Of a stretch of 64,000 nt of DNA, positions 36,232-45,987 are shown piece by piece. The stretch lies in NCBI GenBank assembly GCA_022842845.1, contig JALHOT010000001.1, forward strand, positions 121,842 to 185,841. The letters run 5' to 3'. The notes under the pieces are model-generated. The model was not told the DNA's origin, searched no databases, and saw only the letters and a list, made by a program, of their open reading frames with translations. The stretch comes from Cyclobacteriaceae bacterium. Its GTDB lineage: Bacteria > Bacteroidota > Bacteroidia > Cytophagales > Cyclobacteriaceae. Each line of letters begins with the position of its first letter. The first letter of the stretch is position 1. A program made the translations under genes and the position numbers.

Positions 36232-37548
36232 TTAAGCTGCAGCAAATTGAGAACGTCCTTTTACTCTGCCAGACTTCATCATGCCTTCGTAATGACGCAT
36301 GAGTAAGTAACTTTCTATTTGCTGAAGCGTGTCAAGCACTACGCCTACAAGAATCAGCAAGGAAGTTCCTCCGAAGAACTGGGCAAAATTTTGTCCAACA
36401 CCGGCTATTACTGCAAAAGCAGGCATAACCGCTATAATCACCAGGAATATTGCACCCGGTAATGTGATGCGTGATAGAACAGTGTCTATAAACTCAGAAG
36501 TTTGTTTACCTGGCTTTACGCCCGGAACGAAACCTCCGTTTCTTTTTAAATTATCAGCAATGTCGTTTGAATTGATTGTGATAGCTGTATAGAAGAATGT
36601 GAACAACAGAATCAGTGAACCAAATACAAGATTATATTGCCATGAAGTAAAGTCTGAGAATGTAGAGCCGATATAAGCACCAGCTTCGCTATCTCTCCAA
36701 ATACCACCGATCAAGGCAGGAATAAACATTAACGCTTGAGCGAAAATGATTGGCATTACACCGGCAGAATTCAATTTCAAAGGAATGAAATCGCGCTTGC
36801 CACCATACAACTTATTACCAACTACTTGTTTCGCATATTGAATAGGGATTCTGCGTGTTGCCTGAGTAATCAAAATTACCCCCATGACCACTGCAAACAA
36901 AGCAAGTATTTCAATTACAAAGATGATACCACCGCTCAATCCACGATTATTTACCATCTCATCAATGATTGAACCAGGGAAACGAGACACTATACCAATC
37001 ATGATTAGCATAGATATACCGTTACCAATTCCTTTGTCGGTAATTCTTTCACCTAACCACATACAGAACATTGTTCCGCCTATCAGGATAGAAATTGCTG
37101 AGAAGTAAAAGAAGAATCCAGGGTCAATAATTGCCTCGGCAGGAATTGTACCTCTGATGTAACCGTAAGACTGGAAACCTGTAATGAAAATAGTTAGTAC
37201 GCGTGTGATTTGATTCAAGCGCTTACGACCAGATTCACCTTCCTTTTGCATTTTTTGGAAGTAAGGAACTGCCACAGTCAATAATTGCACAATGATAGAT
37301 GCCGAAATATAAGGCATGATACCCAGGGCAAAAATTGATGCACGACTAAAAGAACCACCTAGAAAAGTGTTCAATAGTGCTAAGATACCTTCCTGAGGGG
37401 CACCTGCCAAGGCGTTGGGATCAATACCTGGTAACACAATAAAGGAACCTAATCTGAAAATGATCAGGAAGCCCATTGTATTCAGGATGCGAACGCGCAG
37501 GTCCTCAATGGAAAAAATGTTCTTTATAGTCTGAAAAAAGCGCTTCAT
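36232..37548 (-). CDS. secY: Preprotein translocase subunit SecY
   Basis: 438 residues with ten hydrophobic segments. N-terminal IKNIFSIEDLRVRILNTMGF, the lateral-gate helix LGIMPYISASIIVQLL, GIGNGISMLIMIGIV and the cytoplasmic loop KRNGGFVPGVKPGKQTSEF. It forms the protein-conducting channel with SecE and SecG in the inner membrane. Its ATG shares one base with the rplO stop, giving tight coupling. Confidence 0.98.
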   Translation of the reverse strand: MKRFFQTIKNIFSIEDLRVRILNTMGFLIIFRLGSFIVLPGIDPNALAGAPQEGILALLNTFLGGSFSRASIFALGIMPYISASIIVQLLTVAVPYFQKMQKEGESGRKRLNQITRVLTIFITGFQSYGYIRGTIPAEAIIDPGFFFYFSAISILIGGTMFCMWLGERITDKGIGNGISMLIMIGIVSRFPGSIIDEMVNNRGLSGGIIFVIEILALFAVVMGVILITQATRRIPIQYAKQVVGNKLYGGKRDFIPLKLNSAGVMPIIFAQALMFIPALIGGIWRDSEAGAYIGSTFSDFTSWQYNLVFGSLILLFTFFYTAITINSNDIADNLKRNGGFVPGVKPGKQTSEFIDTVLSRITLPGAIFLVIIAVMPAFAVIAGVGQNFAQFFGGTSLLILVGVVLDTLQQIESYLLMRHYEGMMKSGRVKGRSQFAAA

Positions 37549-37991
37549 TACTTAACAGTTGTAACAGTTCCACCTACTTTTTCAATCGCATTTACAGCGC
37601 CTTCTGAAAAAGCATGAGCTTGAACATTCACTTTAGATTTTAACTCGCCACGACCCAACACCTTTACTTTATCATTCTTGCTGATCACACCGCTGTTGAT
37701 CATCACCTCTAAAGTCAAGTCAGACTTTACTTTAGCAGCAAGATTCTCCAACACATCAAGGTTTACAGCCTTGTAAGTGATCTTATTAAGAGGAGTAAAT
37801 CCGAATTTAGGAACGCGTCTTACTAAAGGCATCTGACCACCTTCGAAGCCAGGCTTGCGTGAATAGCCCGAACGAGATTTCGCACCTTTATGACCACGAC
37901 CTGCAGTACTTCCGCCCGAGCCCTGGCCACGGCCGAGTCTCTTGTTTGTCTTGGTTGATCCTTCAGCAGGTTTTAATGTATGTAACTTCAT
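37548..37991 (-). CDS. rplO: 50S ribosomal protein L15
   Basis: 147 residues. MKLHTLKPAEGSTKTNKRLG, the glycine/arginine-rich GRGQGSGGSTAGRGHKGAKS and the C-terminal HAFSEGAVNAIEKVGGTVTT are classical L15. A late assembly protein of the 50S subunit. Preceded by rpmD and followed without a gap by secY. Confidence 0.98.
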   Translation of the reverse strand: MKLHTLKPAEGSTKTNKRLGRGQGSGGSTAGRGHKGAKSRSGYSRKPGFEGGQMPLVRRVPKFGFTPLNKITYKAVNLDVLENLAAKVKSDLTLEVMINSGVISKNDKVKVLGRGELKSKVNVQAHAFSEGAVNAIEKVGGTVTTVK

Positions 37992-37992
37992 T

Positions 37993-38172
37993 TTACAGTT
38001 CTTTAACAGTGATCAAATGATTTACTTTTCTGATCATACCGGCAATCTGAGGTGTATTCTCATGAACTACCGTCTTATTCATTTTACCCAAGCCTAGCGC
38101 CTTCATAGTAAGTTGCTGTGTATAAGGACGCTTGATGATGCTGCGGGTTTGTTGTATCTGTACTTTCGCCAT
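37993..38172 (-). CDS. rpmD: 50S ribosomal protein L30
   Basis: 59 residues, [20 protein letters not shown], then [20 protein letters not shown] and [19 protein letters not shown]. It has the GLGKMNKTV turn of the family. It lies between rpsE and rplO as expected, 12 bases after the rpsE stop and 1 base before the rplO start. Confidence 0.97.
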   Translation of the reverse strand: MAKVQIQQTRSIIKRPYTQQLTMKALGLGKMNKTVVHENTPQIAGMIRKVNHLITVKEL

Positions 38173-38184
38173 AACCGTGTTCGA

Positions 38185-38703
38185 TTAGCCGTTGAAAACT
38201 TTTGACAATGAAACACCTCTGTTTCTTGCTACTGAGAAAGGATCACGCATGCTTGTAAGCGCCTTGAAGGTTGCCTTCACCACATTGTGTGGGTTTGAAG
38301 ATCCTTTAGACTTAGCTAGTACGTTATGCACACCGGCACTTTCCAATACAGCACGCATCGCACCACCGGCAATTACACCTGTACCAGGAGAAGCTGGCTT
38401 TAACAATACGAAACCACCTCCGAATTTACCCAAAGACTCATGTGGTACAGTTCCTTTGATTACAGGAACCTTCACAAGGTGCTTCTTGGCATCATCTATA
38501 CCTTTAGAGATAGCATCTGTTACTTCGTTTGCTTTTCCTAAACCGTAGCCTACTACACCGTTTCCATCTCCTACCACTACGATAGCCGCGAAGCTAAATC
38601 TGCGTCCACCTTTTACTACTTTCGCTACACGCTGAATGGCTACGACCTTTTCTTTAAGATCGATTTCACTTGCCTTTACTGCGCTTATGTTGCTTGCCGA
38701 CAT
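38185..38703 (-). CDS. rpsE: 30S ribosomal protein S5
   Basis: 172 residues. The double-stranded RNA-binding fold [40 protein letters not shown], and the C-terminal [20 protein letters not shown]. It shapes the mRNA entry site and proofreading. Between rplR and rpmD. Confidence 0.98.
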   Translation of the reverse strand: MSASNISAVKASEIDLKEKVVAIQRVAKVVKGGRRFSFAAIVVVGDGNGVVGYGLGKANEVTDAISKGIDDAKKHLVKVPVIKGTVPHESLGKFGGGFVLLKPASPGTGVIAGGAMRAVLESAGVHNVLAKSKGSSNPHNVVKATFKALTSMRDPFSVARNRGVSLSKVFNG

Positions 38704-38712
38704 ATTCGTTGT

Positions 38713-39060
38713 TTAGAATTTTAAACCACCCTCGCGGGCTCCTTCTGCAAATGCTTTAATTTTTCCGTGGTAGAGGTAACCGTTACGATCAAATACGATC
38801 TCAGTTACACCGGCTGCGATGGCCTTTTCAGCAATCTTTTTACCGGCACCTTTACAGTTCTCCATGCTATTGGTTGCCTTCTCACCCAACTCTCGGGTGG
38901 TAACAGCTACCAGAGTAACACCTTTTATATCGTCAATCAATTGGGCAGATACAGCTGTGTTGCTTCTGAAAACTGATAGTCTTGGACGCTCAGTTGTACC
39001 GGAGATCTTCTTACGGACTCCCAATTTGATTCTTTCTCTTCTTCCTAATTTGCCTGCCAT
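38713..39060 (-). CDS. rplR: 50S ribosomal protein L18
   Basis: 115 residues. RPRLSVFRSNTAVSAQLIDD and the C-terminal IVFDRNGYLYHGKIKAFAEG with the final AREGGLKF. It binds 5S rRNA together with L5. In the standard spc-operon position after rplF. Confidence 0.98.
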   Translation of the reverse strand: MAGKLGRRERIKLGVRKKISGTTERPRLSVFRSNTAVSAQLIDDIKGVTLVAVTTRELGEKATNSMENCKGAGKKIAEKAIAAGVTEIVFDRNGYLYHGKIKAFAEGAREGGLKF

Positions 39061-39091
39061 AGTTTTAGTTTTTACTAGCTATGATGCTTTA

Positions 39092-39643
39092 TTATTTAGC
39101 AGCAGCCTTACCAGCCTTTCTGCGTACATACTCACCTGTGAAGCGAACACCTTTACCTTTGTAAGGTTCAGTCTTGCGCAGCGACTTTAATTTCGCAGAG
39201 ATCTGCCCGATCAACTGCTTATCAATACCTTCCAAAATAATGGTAGGGTTTTGACCTTTCTCTTGGATAGCCTGCACCTTAATTTCTGAAGGTACAGCCA
39301 GAAAGATATTGTGAGAGTATCCAAGGCTAAGCTCTAGTACATTAGACTGAGCGGTAGCTTTGTAGCCCACGCCCACCAACTCCAACTGTTGCTTATATCC
39401 TTTAGAAACGCCTTCAACCATGTTGGCGATCAAAGCACGGTACAAACCGTGTAATGCTTTGTGACGCTTCTGGTCCGTAGGGCGAACTACTGATACCTCA
39501 TTATTTTCACTCTTCACCTGAAAGTCAGGGTCGATTGCCTGGTGAAGTTCACCCTTAGGGCCCTTCACGCTCACTTTGTCCTTACCGATCGTAACCGTTA
39601 CGCCTGCAGGAACTGAAACTGGTTTTAAGCCTATTCGTGACAT
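39092..39643 (-). CDS. rplF: 50S ribosomal protein L6
   Basis: 183 residues. MSRIGLKPVSVPAGVTVTIG, VSVKGPKGELHQAIDPDFQV and the C-terminal signature PYKGKGVRFTGEYVRRKAGK. Two related beta-alpha domains that bind 23S helix 97 near the factor-binding site. Follows rpsH after 12 bases. Confidence 0.98.
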   Translation of the reverse strand: MSRIGLKPVSVPAGVTVTIGKDKVSVKGPKGELHQAIDPDFQVKSENNEVSVVRPTDQKRHKALHGLYRALIANMVEGVSKGYKQQLELVGVGYKATAQSNVLELSLGYSHNIFLAVPSEIKVQAIQEKGQNPTIILEGIDKQLIGQISAKLKSLRKTEPYKGKGVRFTGEYVRRKAGKAAAK

Positions 39644-39655
39644 GCTCGTAATCGA

Positions 39656-40054
39656 TTAATAAACGTAACACAAAACTTCTCCGCCCACTTTCTGCTTGCG
39701 CGCCTCCTTATCGGTCATTACCCCGCGAGAGGTTGACACGATGGCTACACCAAGGCCATTCAATACACGTGGCATTGAAGCTACGTCAGCGTACTGACGC
39801 AGACCTGGCGTTGAAACACGCTCTAAATGCGAAATGGCATTCTCTTTTGTTTCGGGATTGTATTTCAAAGCGATCTTAATGATGCCTTGTACATTCTTCC
39901 CGTCCTCAAACTTATAGTTAAGGATGTAACCCTTGTCGAACAACACCTTGGTGATCTCCTTCTTAAGGTTGCTAGCGGGTATCTCCAACACTTTGTGGTT
40001 GGCTTTGATCGCGTTACGCAACCGGGTTAAATAATCTGCTATTGGGTCCGTCAT
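39656..40054 (-). CDS. rpsH: 30S ribosomal protein S8
   Basis: 132 residues. [40 protein letters not shown] and the C-terminal [20 protein letters not shown]. It binds 16S helix 21 and in E. coli represses the spc operon. Here it is the first gene after a promoter/terminator overlap at 40075-40135, so it may head a second transcription unit of the operon, with a leader of about 45 bases. Confidence 0.98.
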   Translation of the reverse strand: MTDPIADYLTRLRNAIKANHKVLEIPASNLKKEITKVLFDKGYILNYKFEDGKNVQGIIKIALKYNPETKENAISHLERVSTPGLRQYADVASMPRVLNGLGVAIVSTSRGVMTDKEARKQKVGGEVLCYVY

Positions 40055-40074
40055 TATTTCTCCAATTTTTCGCT

Positions 40075-40105
40075 AAAAAAGCAAGCCCGTTTAAAACCGG
40101 GCTGC
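40075..40105 (-). terminator. Intrinsic terminator between rpsN and rpsH
   Basis: Plus-strand GCAAGCCCG (40081-40089) and CGGGCTGC (40098-40105) form an 8-bp stem with one bulged A and an 8-base loop. On the minus strand it is followed at once by TTTTTT (40080-40075). It begins 96 bases after the rpsN stop, inside the ribosomal operon, and its first arm overlaps the promoter at 40105-40135. Confidence 0.75.
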
Positions 40106-40135
40106 AAAGATATTGAACATTTTTTAATATTCAAA
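40105..40135 (-). promoter_or_regulatory. Internal Bacteroidota promoter in front of rpsH
   Basis: On the minus strand TTTG (40135-40132), a 19-base spacer and TATCTTTG (40112-40105) match both parts of the Bacteroidota consensus. Transcription would begin about 4-6 bases further on, near 40100, inside the first arm of the terminator hairpin. Transcripts from this promoter would therefore lack most of that arm and escape termination. Confidence 0.75.
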
Positions 40136-40200
40136 CTGTTATCTGGTTTCGAATTTAATCGACCTGGATACTCAGCAGCAATATGTGTTTTTGAGCTGTT

Positions 40201-40470
40201 TTACCAGCTTGCCTTGGTTACTCCAGGGATTTTTCCTTCAGAAGCCATCTGGCGGAATTGGTTACGGCAGATGCCGAACTTACCCATATATCCTTTAGGA
40301 CGACCAGTAAGTTTGCAACGGTTCTTTAAACGAACCGGGCTGGCATTGCGCGGTAACTTATCTAATGCCAGATAGTCGCCTGCTTCTTTGAGAGCCTTAC
40401 GCTTAGCTGAATAAACAGCTACCAGGTGTTCTCTTTTTGTTTGTCTTGCGATTACAGATGTTTTCGCCAT
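40201..40470 (-). CDS. rpsN: 30S ribosomal protein S14 (long, zinc-free form)
   Basis: 89 residues started at [20 protein letters not shown]; seven codons from an earlier ATG overlap rplE and are rejected. The [20 protein letters not shown] and [20 protein letters not shown] signatures are intact. No CxxC zinc site, so it is the long C-minus type. After its stop comes an unusual 146-base gap before rpsH. Confidence 0.97.
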   Translation of the reverse strand: MAKTSVIARQTKREHLVAVYSAKRKALKEAGDYLALDKLPRNASPVRLKNRCKLTGRPKGYMGKFGICRNQFRQMASEGKIPGVTKASW

Positions 40471-40471
40471 A

Positions 40472-41026
40472 CTAGTTAGATTTAGTTGCAAACGGCATCC
40501 CGAATGCTTTTAAAAGTTCAAAGCTCTCTTCATCAGTCTTGGCGTTGGTCACAAAAGTGATATCCATACCGCTGATTTTTGTAACCTTATCGATTGAAAT
40601 TTCAGGGAAGATGATCTGTTCCTTTACACCAAGCGTATAGTTACCACGGCCATCAAAGCCCTTCGCGCTAACACCTTTAAAATCGCGAACACGCGGCAAT
40701 GAAATGTTCATCAAACGATCCATGAATTCGTACATACGATCACCACGAAGGGTTACACGTACACCGATTGGCTGGTTCTCGCGCAATTTAAAGTTTGAAA
40801 TCGCTTTCTTCGATTTAGTAGAAACAGCCTTCTGACCTGTGATGGTAGAAATTTCTTCTACAGCCACATCGATCAATTTTTTATCGGCTACTGCAACACC
40901 CATACCCTTGTTGATGCAGATCTTTTCTACTTTAGGAACCTCCATGATTGACTTATACTGAAATTTGTCTTTCAGTGCAGCCATGATTTCCTTCTGATAC
41001 TTCTGTTTTAGTCTAGGCGTTGCCAT
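40472..41026 (-). CDS. rplE: 50S ribosomal protein L5
   Basis: 184 residues. [40 protein letters not shown] and the C-terminal [20 protein letters not shown]. It binds 5S rRNA and contacts S13 and P-site tRNA. Starts on the last base of rplX (1-base overlap). Confidence 0.98.
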   Translation of the reverse strand: MATPRLKQKYQKEIMAALKDKFQYKSIMEVPKVEKICINKGMGVAVADKKLIDVAVEEISTITGQKAVSTKSKKAISNFKLRENQPIGVRVTLRGDRMYEFMDRLMNISLPRVRDFKGVSAKGFDGRGNYTLGVKEQIIFPEISIDKVTKISGMDITFVTNAKTDEESFELLKAFGMPFATKSN

Positions 41027-41367
41027 TACTTAATGATTTCTCCGGTTTTCTTAGCGAAACGTTGCAAGTTACCCTCTGCATCTTTTTTACGGCCTACACG
41101 TGTAGGTTTTCCGCTGGCAGGGTCTACTAACATAAGGTTACTCAAATGAATGGTACCTTCTGTCTTCTTGATACCTCCCTCAGGCTTGCCTGCAGAAGGT
41201 TTCGTGTGCTTTGTGATAATGGCGATGCCTTCTACCACGGCTCTGTTTTTAGCGGCCTGGATTTCCAACACTTTGCCACTTTTACCTTTGTCGTCTCCGG
41301 CAATTACCTGTACGGTATCGCCCTTGCGGATGCTCAACTTAGGTTGCTTGTTAAATTTTCTTTCCAT
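41026..41367 (-). CDS. rplX: 50S ribosomal protein L24
   Basis: 113 residues. The KOW motif is at about 13-45 ([36 protein letters not shown]). One of the two initiators of 50S assembly. The C-terminal half is slightly longer than usual, ending in [11 protein letters not shown]. Between rplN (3 bases) and rplE (1-base overlap). Confidence 0.97.
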   Translation of the reverse strand: MERKFNKQPKLSIRKGDTVQVIAGDDKGKSGKVLEIQAAKNRAVVEGIAIITKHTKPSAGKPEGGIKKTEGTIHLSNLMLVDPASGKPTRVGRKKDAEGNLQRFAKKTGEIIK

Positions 41368-41370
41368 GAC

Positions 41371-41739
41371 TTATAACACTTCAGGGGCCAATGAAATGAT
41401 TTTCATAAACTGCTTCTCACGAAGTTCACGTGCTACAGGGCCGAAGATACGCGTTCCGCGTGGCTCGTCCTGGTTGTTTAACAACACAGCTGCATTGTCT
41501 TCAAAGCGGATGTAAGAACCATCTTTACGTCTTATTTCCTTCTTCGTGCGAACGATTACTGCCTTTGAAACAGTACCCTTCTTAATTTGACTGGTAGGTG
41601 TAGCTGACTTAACAGTTACAACGATTTTATCGCCTACAGAAGCTGAACGTCTTTTAGTTCCACCAAGAACGTGAAAACATAAAACCTCTTTAGCGCCACT
41701 GTTATCGGCTACGGTTAATCTGGATTCGGTGCGTATCAT
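41371..41739 (-). CDS. rplN: 50S ribosomal protein L14
   Basis: 122 residues, the universal size. [40 protein letters not shown] and [20 protein letters not shown]. It forms part of the subunit interface and binds L19. Follows rpsQ after 2 bases. Confidence 0.98.
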   Translation of the reverse strand: MIRTESRLTVADNSGAKEVLCFHVLGGTKRRSASVGDKIVVTVKSATPTSQIKKGTVSKAVIVRTKKEIRRKDGSYIRFEDNAAVLLNNQDEPRGTRIFGPVARELREKQFMKIISLAPEVL

Positions 41740-41741
41740 GG

Positions 41742-42005
41742 TTATTTAGCTTTTTCTAGGATTTCAACTAATCTCCAACGCTTGTCTTTGCTCAAAGGAC
41801 GAGTCTCCATGATGCGTACTGTATCACCAATACCAGCCTCATTCTTCTCATCGTGAGCTTTGAACTTCGTTGTTTTGTTTACGAACTTACCGTAGATAGG
41901 GTGCTTAACCTTTCTGTCTACTGTTACAGTAATAGTCTTCTGCATTTTATTGCTGACTACCTTACCTACTCTTTCTTTTCTGAAATTCCTTTCTAGTGTT
42001 TCCAT
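41742..42005 (-). CDS. rpsQ: 30S ribosomal protein S17
   Basis: 87 residues. OB fold with [40 protein letters not shown] and [20 protein letters not shown]. Primary 16S rRNA-binding protein. Between rpmC and rplN. Confidence 0.98.
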   Translation of the reverse strand: METLERNFRKERVGKVVSNKMQKTITVTVDRKVKHPIYGKFVNKTTKFKAHDEKNEAGIGDTVRIMETRPLSKDKRWRLVEILEKAK

Positions 42006-42010
42006 AGGAA

Positions 42011-42205
42011 TTATGCGTTTCGCTGCTTAGCGGTTAATTCTGTATTGAGGCGTGCAATGAGTTTGCGTGTTTCGCGCAACTTCATTGGGTTTTCGATAGC
42101 TGACACCTGGTGAGCGAATTGCATCTTGCGAAGCGTTTCTTTTTCGCTAGCAATTTTCTCGTTTAGTTCAACAACACTCAATGCTTTGATATCTGCGTTT
42201 TTCAT
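42011..42205 (-). CDS. rpmC: 50S ribosomal protein L29
   Basis: 64 residues forming a helical hairpin: [49 protein letters not shown]. It lies at the peptide exit tunnel next to L23. Its ATG overlaps the rplP stop by one base. Confidence 0.97.
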   Translation of the reverse strand: MKNADIKALSVVELNEKIASEKETLRKMQFAHQVSAIENPMKLRETRKLIARLNTELTAKQRNA

Positions 42206-42639
42206 TACTTAGCGGTTTGTACTTCTACGTAATCTCTTCTTACTGAGAAGGCTGTCTTAATCGGAAGTTTACCTTCAGCAAGACGCATCGCTTCTTTTGC
42301 AGTAGCTATGTCTACTCCACCTGCTTCAAACAGGATAGTACCTGGCTTCACCACTGCTACCCAATACTCAGGCGCACCTTTACCCTTACCCATACGAACT
42401 TCGGCTGGCTTTCTGGTAATTGGCTTGTCTGGGAATATACGGATCCAAACTTGTCCTTCACGCTTCATAGCACGGGTTACCGCGATACGAGCAGCTTCAA
42501 GCTGACGCGCTGTGATCCAGCCGCCTTCGAGCGACTTTAGAGCGAAAGAACCGAAAGCGATAGAGTGCCCACGAGTGGCAATACCCTTAACGCGTCCTTT
42601 CTGCATTTTTCTAAACTTGGTTCTTTTAGGCTGTAACAT
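42205..42639 (-). CDS. rplP: 50S ribosomal protein L16
   Basis: 144 residues. [40 protein letters not shown], and the L16 signature [19 protein letters not shown]. It helps to position A-site tRNA. Between rpsC (26 bases) and rpmC. Confidence 0.98.
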   Translation of the reverse strand: MLQPKRTKFRKMQKGRVKGIATRGHSIAFGSFALKSLEGGWITARQLEAARIAVTRAMKREGQVWIRIFPDKPITRKPAEVRMGKGKGAPEYWVAVVKPGTILFEAGGVDIATAKEAMRLAEGKLPIKTAFSVRRDYVEVQTAK

Positions 42640-42665
42640 TATTCCTAAGCTTTACCTGTTTCTAA

Positions 42666-43496
42666 TTAATTTTTAGGGCCTCTTGCGCCACGGTTATCAC
42701 CGCCACGCGCGCCACCTCTGTTGTCGCCACCACGGCCACCGCGATTATCGCCACGGCCTCTGCCGCCACGATCACCACCACGACCGCCTCTGTCGCCACC
42801 GCGATTTTCGCCACCGCTCTGACCTGCGGCTGCATTTGCAGCTGCGCCTACGTTAGGGGAAAGATCACGCTTACCATATACTTCACCTTTGAATACCCAT
42901 ACCTTGATACCAATCTTTCCGTACACGGTTTGTGCTTCGGAGATTGCGTAATCAATGTCGGCACGCAAGGTGTGCAAAGGAATTCTGCCCTCCTTGTATT
43001 GCTCGGTACGCGCCATATCAGAACCAGCCAAACGGCCAGACACTTTTACTTTGATACCTTCTGCACCTACACGGATCGCTGAAGCAATAGCTTGTTTCAT
43101 GGCACGCTTATAAGAGATACGTGCTTCGATTTGTTGGGCAATTGATTCACCTACCAACTTAGCATCCAACTCAGGACGCTTAATTTCAAAAATGTTGATT
43201 TGAACATCCTTGCCGGTAAGTTTCTTCAATTCTTCCTTAATCTTATCAACTTCCTGACCGCCTTTACCGATCACTACACCTGGACGAGCAGTGTGAATAG
43301 TGAGGGTGATGCGCTTCAGTGTACGCTCAATTACCACTTTAGCGATACCGCCTTTAGGGATACGAGCGTCTACATATTTTCTGATCTTCTGATCTTCTAC
43401 GAGTTTATCTGACAAGGTATTGCCTCCGAACCAGCTGGAATCCCAACCACGAACGACACCTAATCTAAAACCTACCGGGTTAATTTTCTGTCCCAT
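42666..43496 (-). CDS. rpsC: 30S ribosomal protein S3 with RGG-rich C-terminal tail
   Basis: 276 residues. Residues 1-215 are normal S3: [20 protein letters not shown], a KH domain with [20 protein letters not shown] (71-90), and [13 protein letters not shown] (196-208). Residues 228-276 are a low-complexity tail of repeated RGG, GGDRGG and GGDNRGG units ending in GARGPKN, encoded by a G/C-rich repetitive stretch (about 42669-42815). E. coli S3 has 233 residues and no such tail. Tails of this type resemble RGG boxes that bind RNA; at the S3 C-terminus it would lie near the mRNA entry side. Function here is inference. Confidence 0.97.
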   Translation of the reverse strand: MGQKINPVGFRLGVVRGWDSSWFGGNTLSDKLVEDQKIRKYVDARIPKGGIAKVVIERTLKRITLTIHTARPGVVIGKGGQEVDKIKEELKKLTGKDVQINIFEIKRPELDAKLVGESIAQQIEARISYKRAMKQAIASAIRVGAEGIKVKVSGRLAGSDMARTEQYKEGRIPLHTLRADIDYAISEAQTVYGKIGIKVWVFKGEVYGKRDLSPNVGAAANAAAGQSGGENRGGDRGGRGGDRGGRGRGDNRGGRGGDNRGGARGGDNRGARGPKN

Positions 43497-43498
43497 TC

Positions 43499-43957
43499 TT
43501 ATTTCGTTTCAGCAGATTGAACCTTGTTTTCAGATGCTAAGCTTCCTAGCACGAGTGTTACGTGGTTAGAGCGTTTGCGGATTCTATAACCTCTTCCTTG
43601 CGGAGCAGGTCTCATGCGCTTCAGCTGGCGACCACCGTCAACCCAAATCTCTTTTACAAAAAGATCAGCGTCTTCGATTTTCGTTTCGTGCGTATTACCC
43701 CAGTTAGCGATGGCTGACAGCAGGAGTTTCTCCAACTTTTCAGCGCCTAATTGAGGCTGATACTTCAGGATATTCAAAGCCTGGTTTACACGCTGACCTT
43801 TAATAAGGTCTGCTACCAGTCTCATCTTGCGGGGTGATGAAGGCACGTTTTTTAGTTTTGCTACAACAGGACCTGTTTTTGCAGCTTCCTTCTTAGCATC
43901 ACGCTTTTCACGCTTCAATACCGATTTCTTTATCTTTTTAGTTGTTGTCGCTTCCAT
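43499..43957 (-). CDS. rplV: 50S ribosomal protein L22
   Basis: 152 residues. The L22 core starts near residue 33 ([20 protein letters not shown]) and includes LLSAIANWG and [19 protein letters not shown], whose loop lines the exit tunnel. About 30 extra N-terminal Lys-rich residues ([20 protein letters not shown] and on) are added relative to E. coli (110 residues). Between rpsS and rpsC. Confidence 0.97.
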   Translation of the reverse strand: MEATTTKKIKKSVLKREKRDAKKEAAKTGPVVAKLKNVPSSPRKMRLVADLIKGQRVNQALNILKYQPQLGAEKLEKLLLSAIANWGNTHETKIEDADLFVKEIWVDGGRQLKRMRPAPQGRGYRIRKRSNHVTLVLGSLASENKVQSAETK

Positions 43958-43963
43958 GACTCA

Positions 43964-44233
43964 CTAATCTTTACGGTTACCGGAATGTCCTTTGAATGTG
44001 CGGGTAGGAGCGAATTCGCCCAGCTTATGGCCCACCATGTTTTCAGTTACATAAACCGGAATGAATTTATTTCCGTTGTGCACTGCGAATGTGTGACCAA
44101 TCAAATCAGGAAGAATGGTTGATCTTCTTGACCATGTTTTGATCACTGACTTTTTACCGGACTTTTCCGCAGCCTCTACTTTCTTAGCAAGGCGGAAATC
44201 GCAATACGGTCCTTTTTTAATCGAGCGTCCCAT
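43964..44233 (-). CDS. rpsS: 30S ribosomal protein S19
   Basis: 89 residues. [60 protein letters not shown]. It sits in the 30S head with S13. Its start overlaps the rplB stop by one base. Confidence 0.98.
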   Translation of the reverse strand: MGRSIKKGPYCDFRLAKKVEAAEKSGKKSVIKTWSRRSTILPDLIGHTFAVHNGNKFIPVYVTENMVGHKLGEFAPTRTFKGHSGNRKD

Positions 44234-45057
44234 TATTTTTTCCTTCTAGATATGATTAGACGATCAGAATACTTCTTAGGATGACGAGTCTTCTTACCCT
44301 TAGTGTACAAACCGTTACGAGAACGAGGATGACCACCAGAGGCACGACCTTCACCACCACCCATCGGGTGATCTACAGGGTTCATCGCAACCGCACGTGT
44401 GCGAGGACGAACGCCTCTCCAACGGTTACGACCTGCTTTACCTACACTTTCGTTCATATGGTCAGCGTTTGAAGCTGAACCAACCGTTGCCATGCAGGTT
44501 TCCAATACGTTACGCATTTCACCAGAAGGCATCTTCAAAGCAGCGTAGCCATTTTCACGAGCCAGCAACTGCACGAAAGATCCTGCACTTCTTGCCACAG
44601 CTCCACCTTTACCAGGCTTCAACTCTACATTGAAGATGATGGTACCCAATGGAATTTTAGAAAGAGGCAATGCGTTACCTACTTCAGGAGCAACGTCTGG
44701 TCCGTTCATTACAACCTGACCAACCTTTAAACCTGCCGGAGATAAAACATACGCTTTTTCACCATCTGCATAGTGCAGAAGGGCAATACGTGCTGTACGT
44801 CCTGGATCGTATTCAATTTCTTTTACAGTAGCAGGAACGCCAAACTTATTTCTCTTTGTGTCGATGATACGAAGCTTTTGCTTGTGTCCACCACCGATAT
44901 AGCGCATGGTCATCTGACCCTTGCTATTTCTTCCACCAGTTCTTTTACGAGTTGCCAACAGAGACTTCTCAGGCTTTGATGCAGTGACGTCATCAAAGGA
45001 AGGAGCTAGTCTGTGACGGGTCCCCGGTGTAACTGGTCTTAATTTCTTCAACGCCAT
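44233..45057 (-). CDS. rplB: 50S ribosomal protein L2
   Basis: 274 residues. [40 protein letters not shown] and the C-terminal [20 protein letters not shown] that contains the conserved His required for peptidyl transfer. A primary 23S-binding protein at the subunit interface. Between rplW and rpsS. Confidence 0.98.
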   Translation of the reverse strand: MALKKLRPVTPGTRHRLAPSFDDVTASKPEKSLLATRKRTGGRNSKGQMTMRYIGGGHKQKLRIIDTKRNKFGVPATVKEIEYDPGRTARIALLHYADGEKAYVLSPAGLKVGQVVMNGPDVAPEVGNALPLSKIPLGTIIFNVELKPGKGGAVARSAGSFVQLLARENGYAALKMPSGEMRNVLETCMATVGSASNADHMNESVGKAGRNRWRGVRPRTRAVAMNPVDHPMGGGEGRASGGHPRSRNGLYTKGKKTRHPKKYSDRLIISRRKK

Positions 45058-45067
45058 AGTCTATATA

Positions 45068-45355
45068 TTATACGTTGCTGTAAAAGTCTATTACTTCACC
45101 TGCAGCCAACGTTACGATGGCTTTCTTGTAATTAGGCTTGCGGCCGGCCAATACACCAGCTTTGGTGTAGCGTACCTTGAACTTACCCATTACCTTCATG
45201 GTGTTAACGCTCTTCACGTTTACTCCGTACTGTTTTTCAACAGCTCTCTTGATCTCTACCTTATTGGCATTTGTATCGACAATAAAGCCGTACTTGCCCT
45301 TTTCGTTCATGGCAGAAACCTTCTCTGTTACCAATGGCTTCTTTAATACGCTCAT
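45068..45355 (-). CDS. rplW: 50S ribosomal protein L23
   Basis: 95 residues. [52 protein letters not shown]. It lies at the tunnel exit and binds trigger factor and SRP. Its ATG overlaps the rplD stop by 4 bases. Confidence 0.97.
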   Translation of the reverse strand: MSVLKKPLVTEKVSAMNEKGKYGFIVDTNANKVEIKRAVEKQYGVNVKSVNTMKVMGKFKVRYTKAGVLAGRKPNYKKAIVTLAAGEVIDFYSNV

Positions 45356-45987
45356 GACTCTTTGTTTAATAAGGTTATTACTTTGTTGATAGAGCTCTCC
45401 ACGAACACAACGTTATCTGCATTCATCACATCGTATGTGTTGATCTGATCTGCTGTAGTAACTTTTGTCTTCTGGATGTTACGGCCTGCCAACACTACGT
45501 TTTTCACTACTTCAGGAAGTACAACCAATGTCTTCTTGTCTGCCAGTGAAAGTGCGCTTAGCATTTTTACGTATTGTTTTGTCTTAGCTTCAGCAAAGTT
45601 GAAGTCTTCAACAATAGCAATGGCGTTATCTTTTGCTTTATAAGACAAGGCTGATTTACGAGCCAGGTCTTTAACTTTCTTATTAAGTTTGAAAGAGTAG
45701 TCGCGGGGTTGAGGACCGAATACACGTCCACCACCTTTGAACTGAGGGTTTTTGATGTTACCCGCACGTGCACCACCGGTGCCCTTTTGCTTCTTTAATT
45801 TCTTAGAAGAACCTGAGATCTCGTTACGCTGCTTAGACTTATGAGTACCCTGACGCTGGTTGGCGAGGATGCTTTTTACGTCCAAATATATGGCGTGGTC
45901 GTTCGGCTCAATTCCAAACACTTCAGTCGATAAAGCTACTTTACGACCGGTGTTTTCTCCACTGTGTTTTACAACTGAAACGTCCAT
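45352..45987 (-). CDS. rplD: 50S ribosomal protein L4
   Basis: 211 residues. [20 protein letters not shown] and [20 protein letters not shown] form the tunnel-lining loop; [20 protein letters not shown] and NAD-like [19 protein letters not shown] complete the globular part. In E. coli, L4 represses the S10 operon. One-base overlap with rplC and 4 with rplW. Confidence 0.98.
   Translation of the reverse strand: MDVSVVKHSGENTGRKVALSTEVFGIEPNDHAIYLDVKSILANQRQGTHKSKQRNEISGSSKKLKKQKGTGGARAGNIKNPQFKGGGRVFGPQPRDYSFKLNKKVKDLARKSALSYKAKDNAIAIVEDFNFAEAKTKQYVKMLSALSLADKKTLVVLPEVVKNVVLAGRNIQKTKVTTADQINTYDVMNADNVVFVESSINKVITLLNKES

Noticed and set aside
42669-42815. A repetitive GC-rich stretch that at first looks like a minisatellite.
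   Set aside because: It is the in-frame coding sequence of the RGG tail of S3, so it is reported under that gene and not as a separate repeat.
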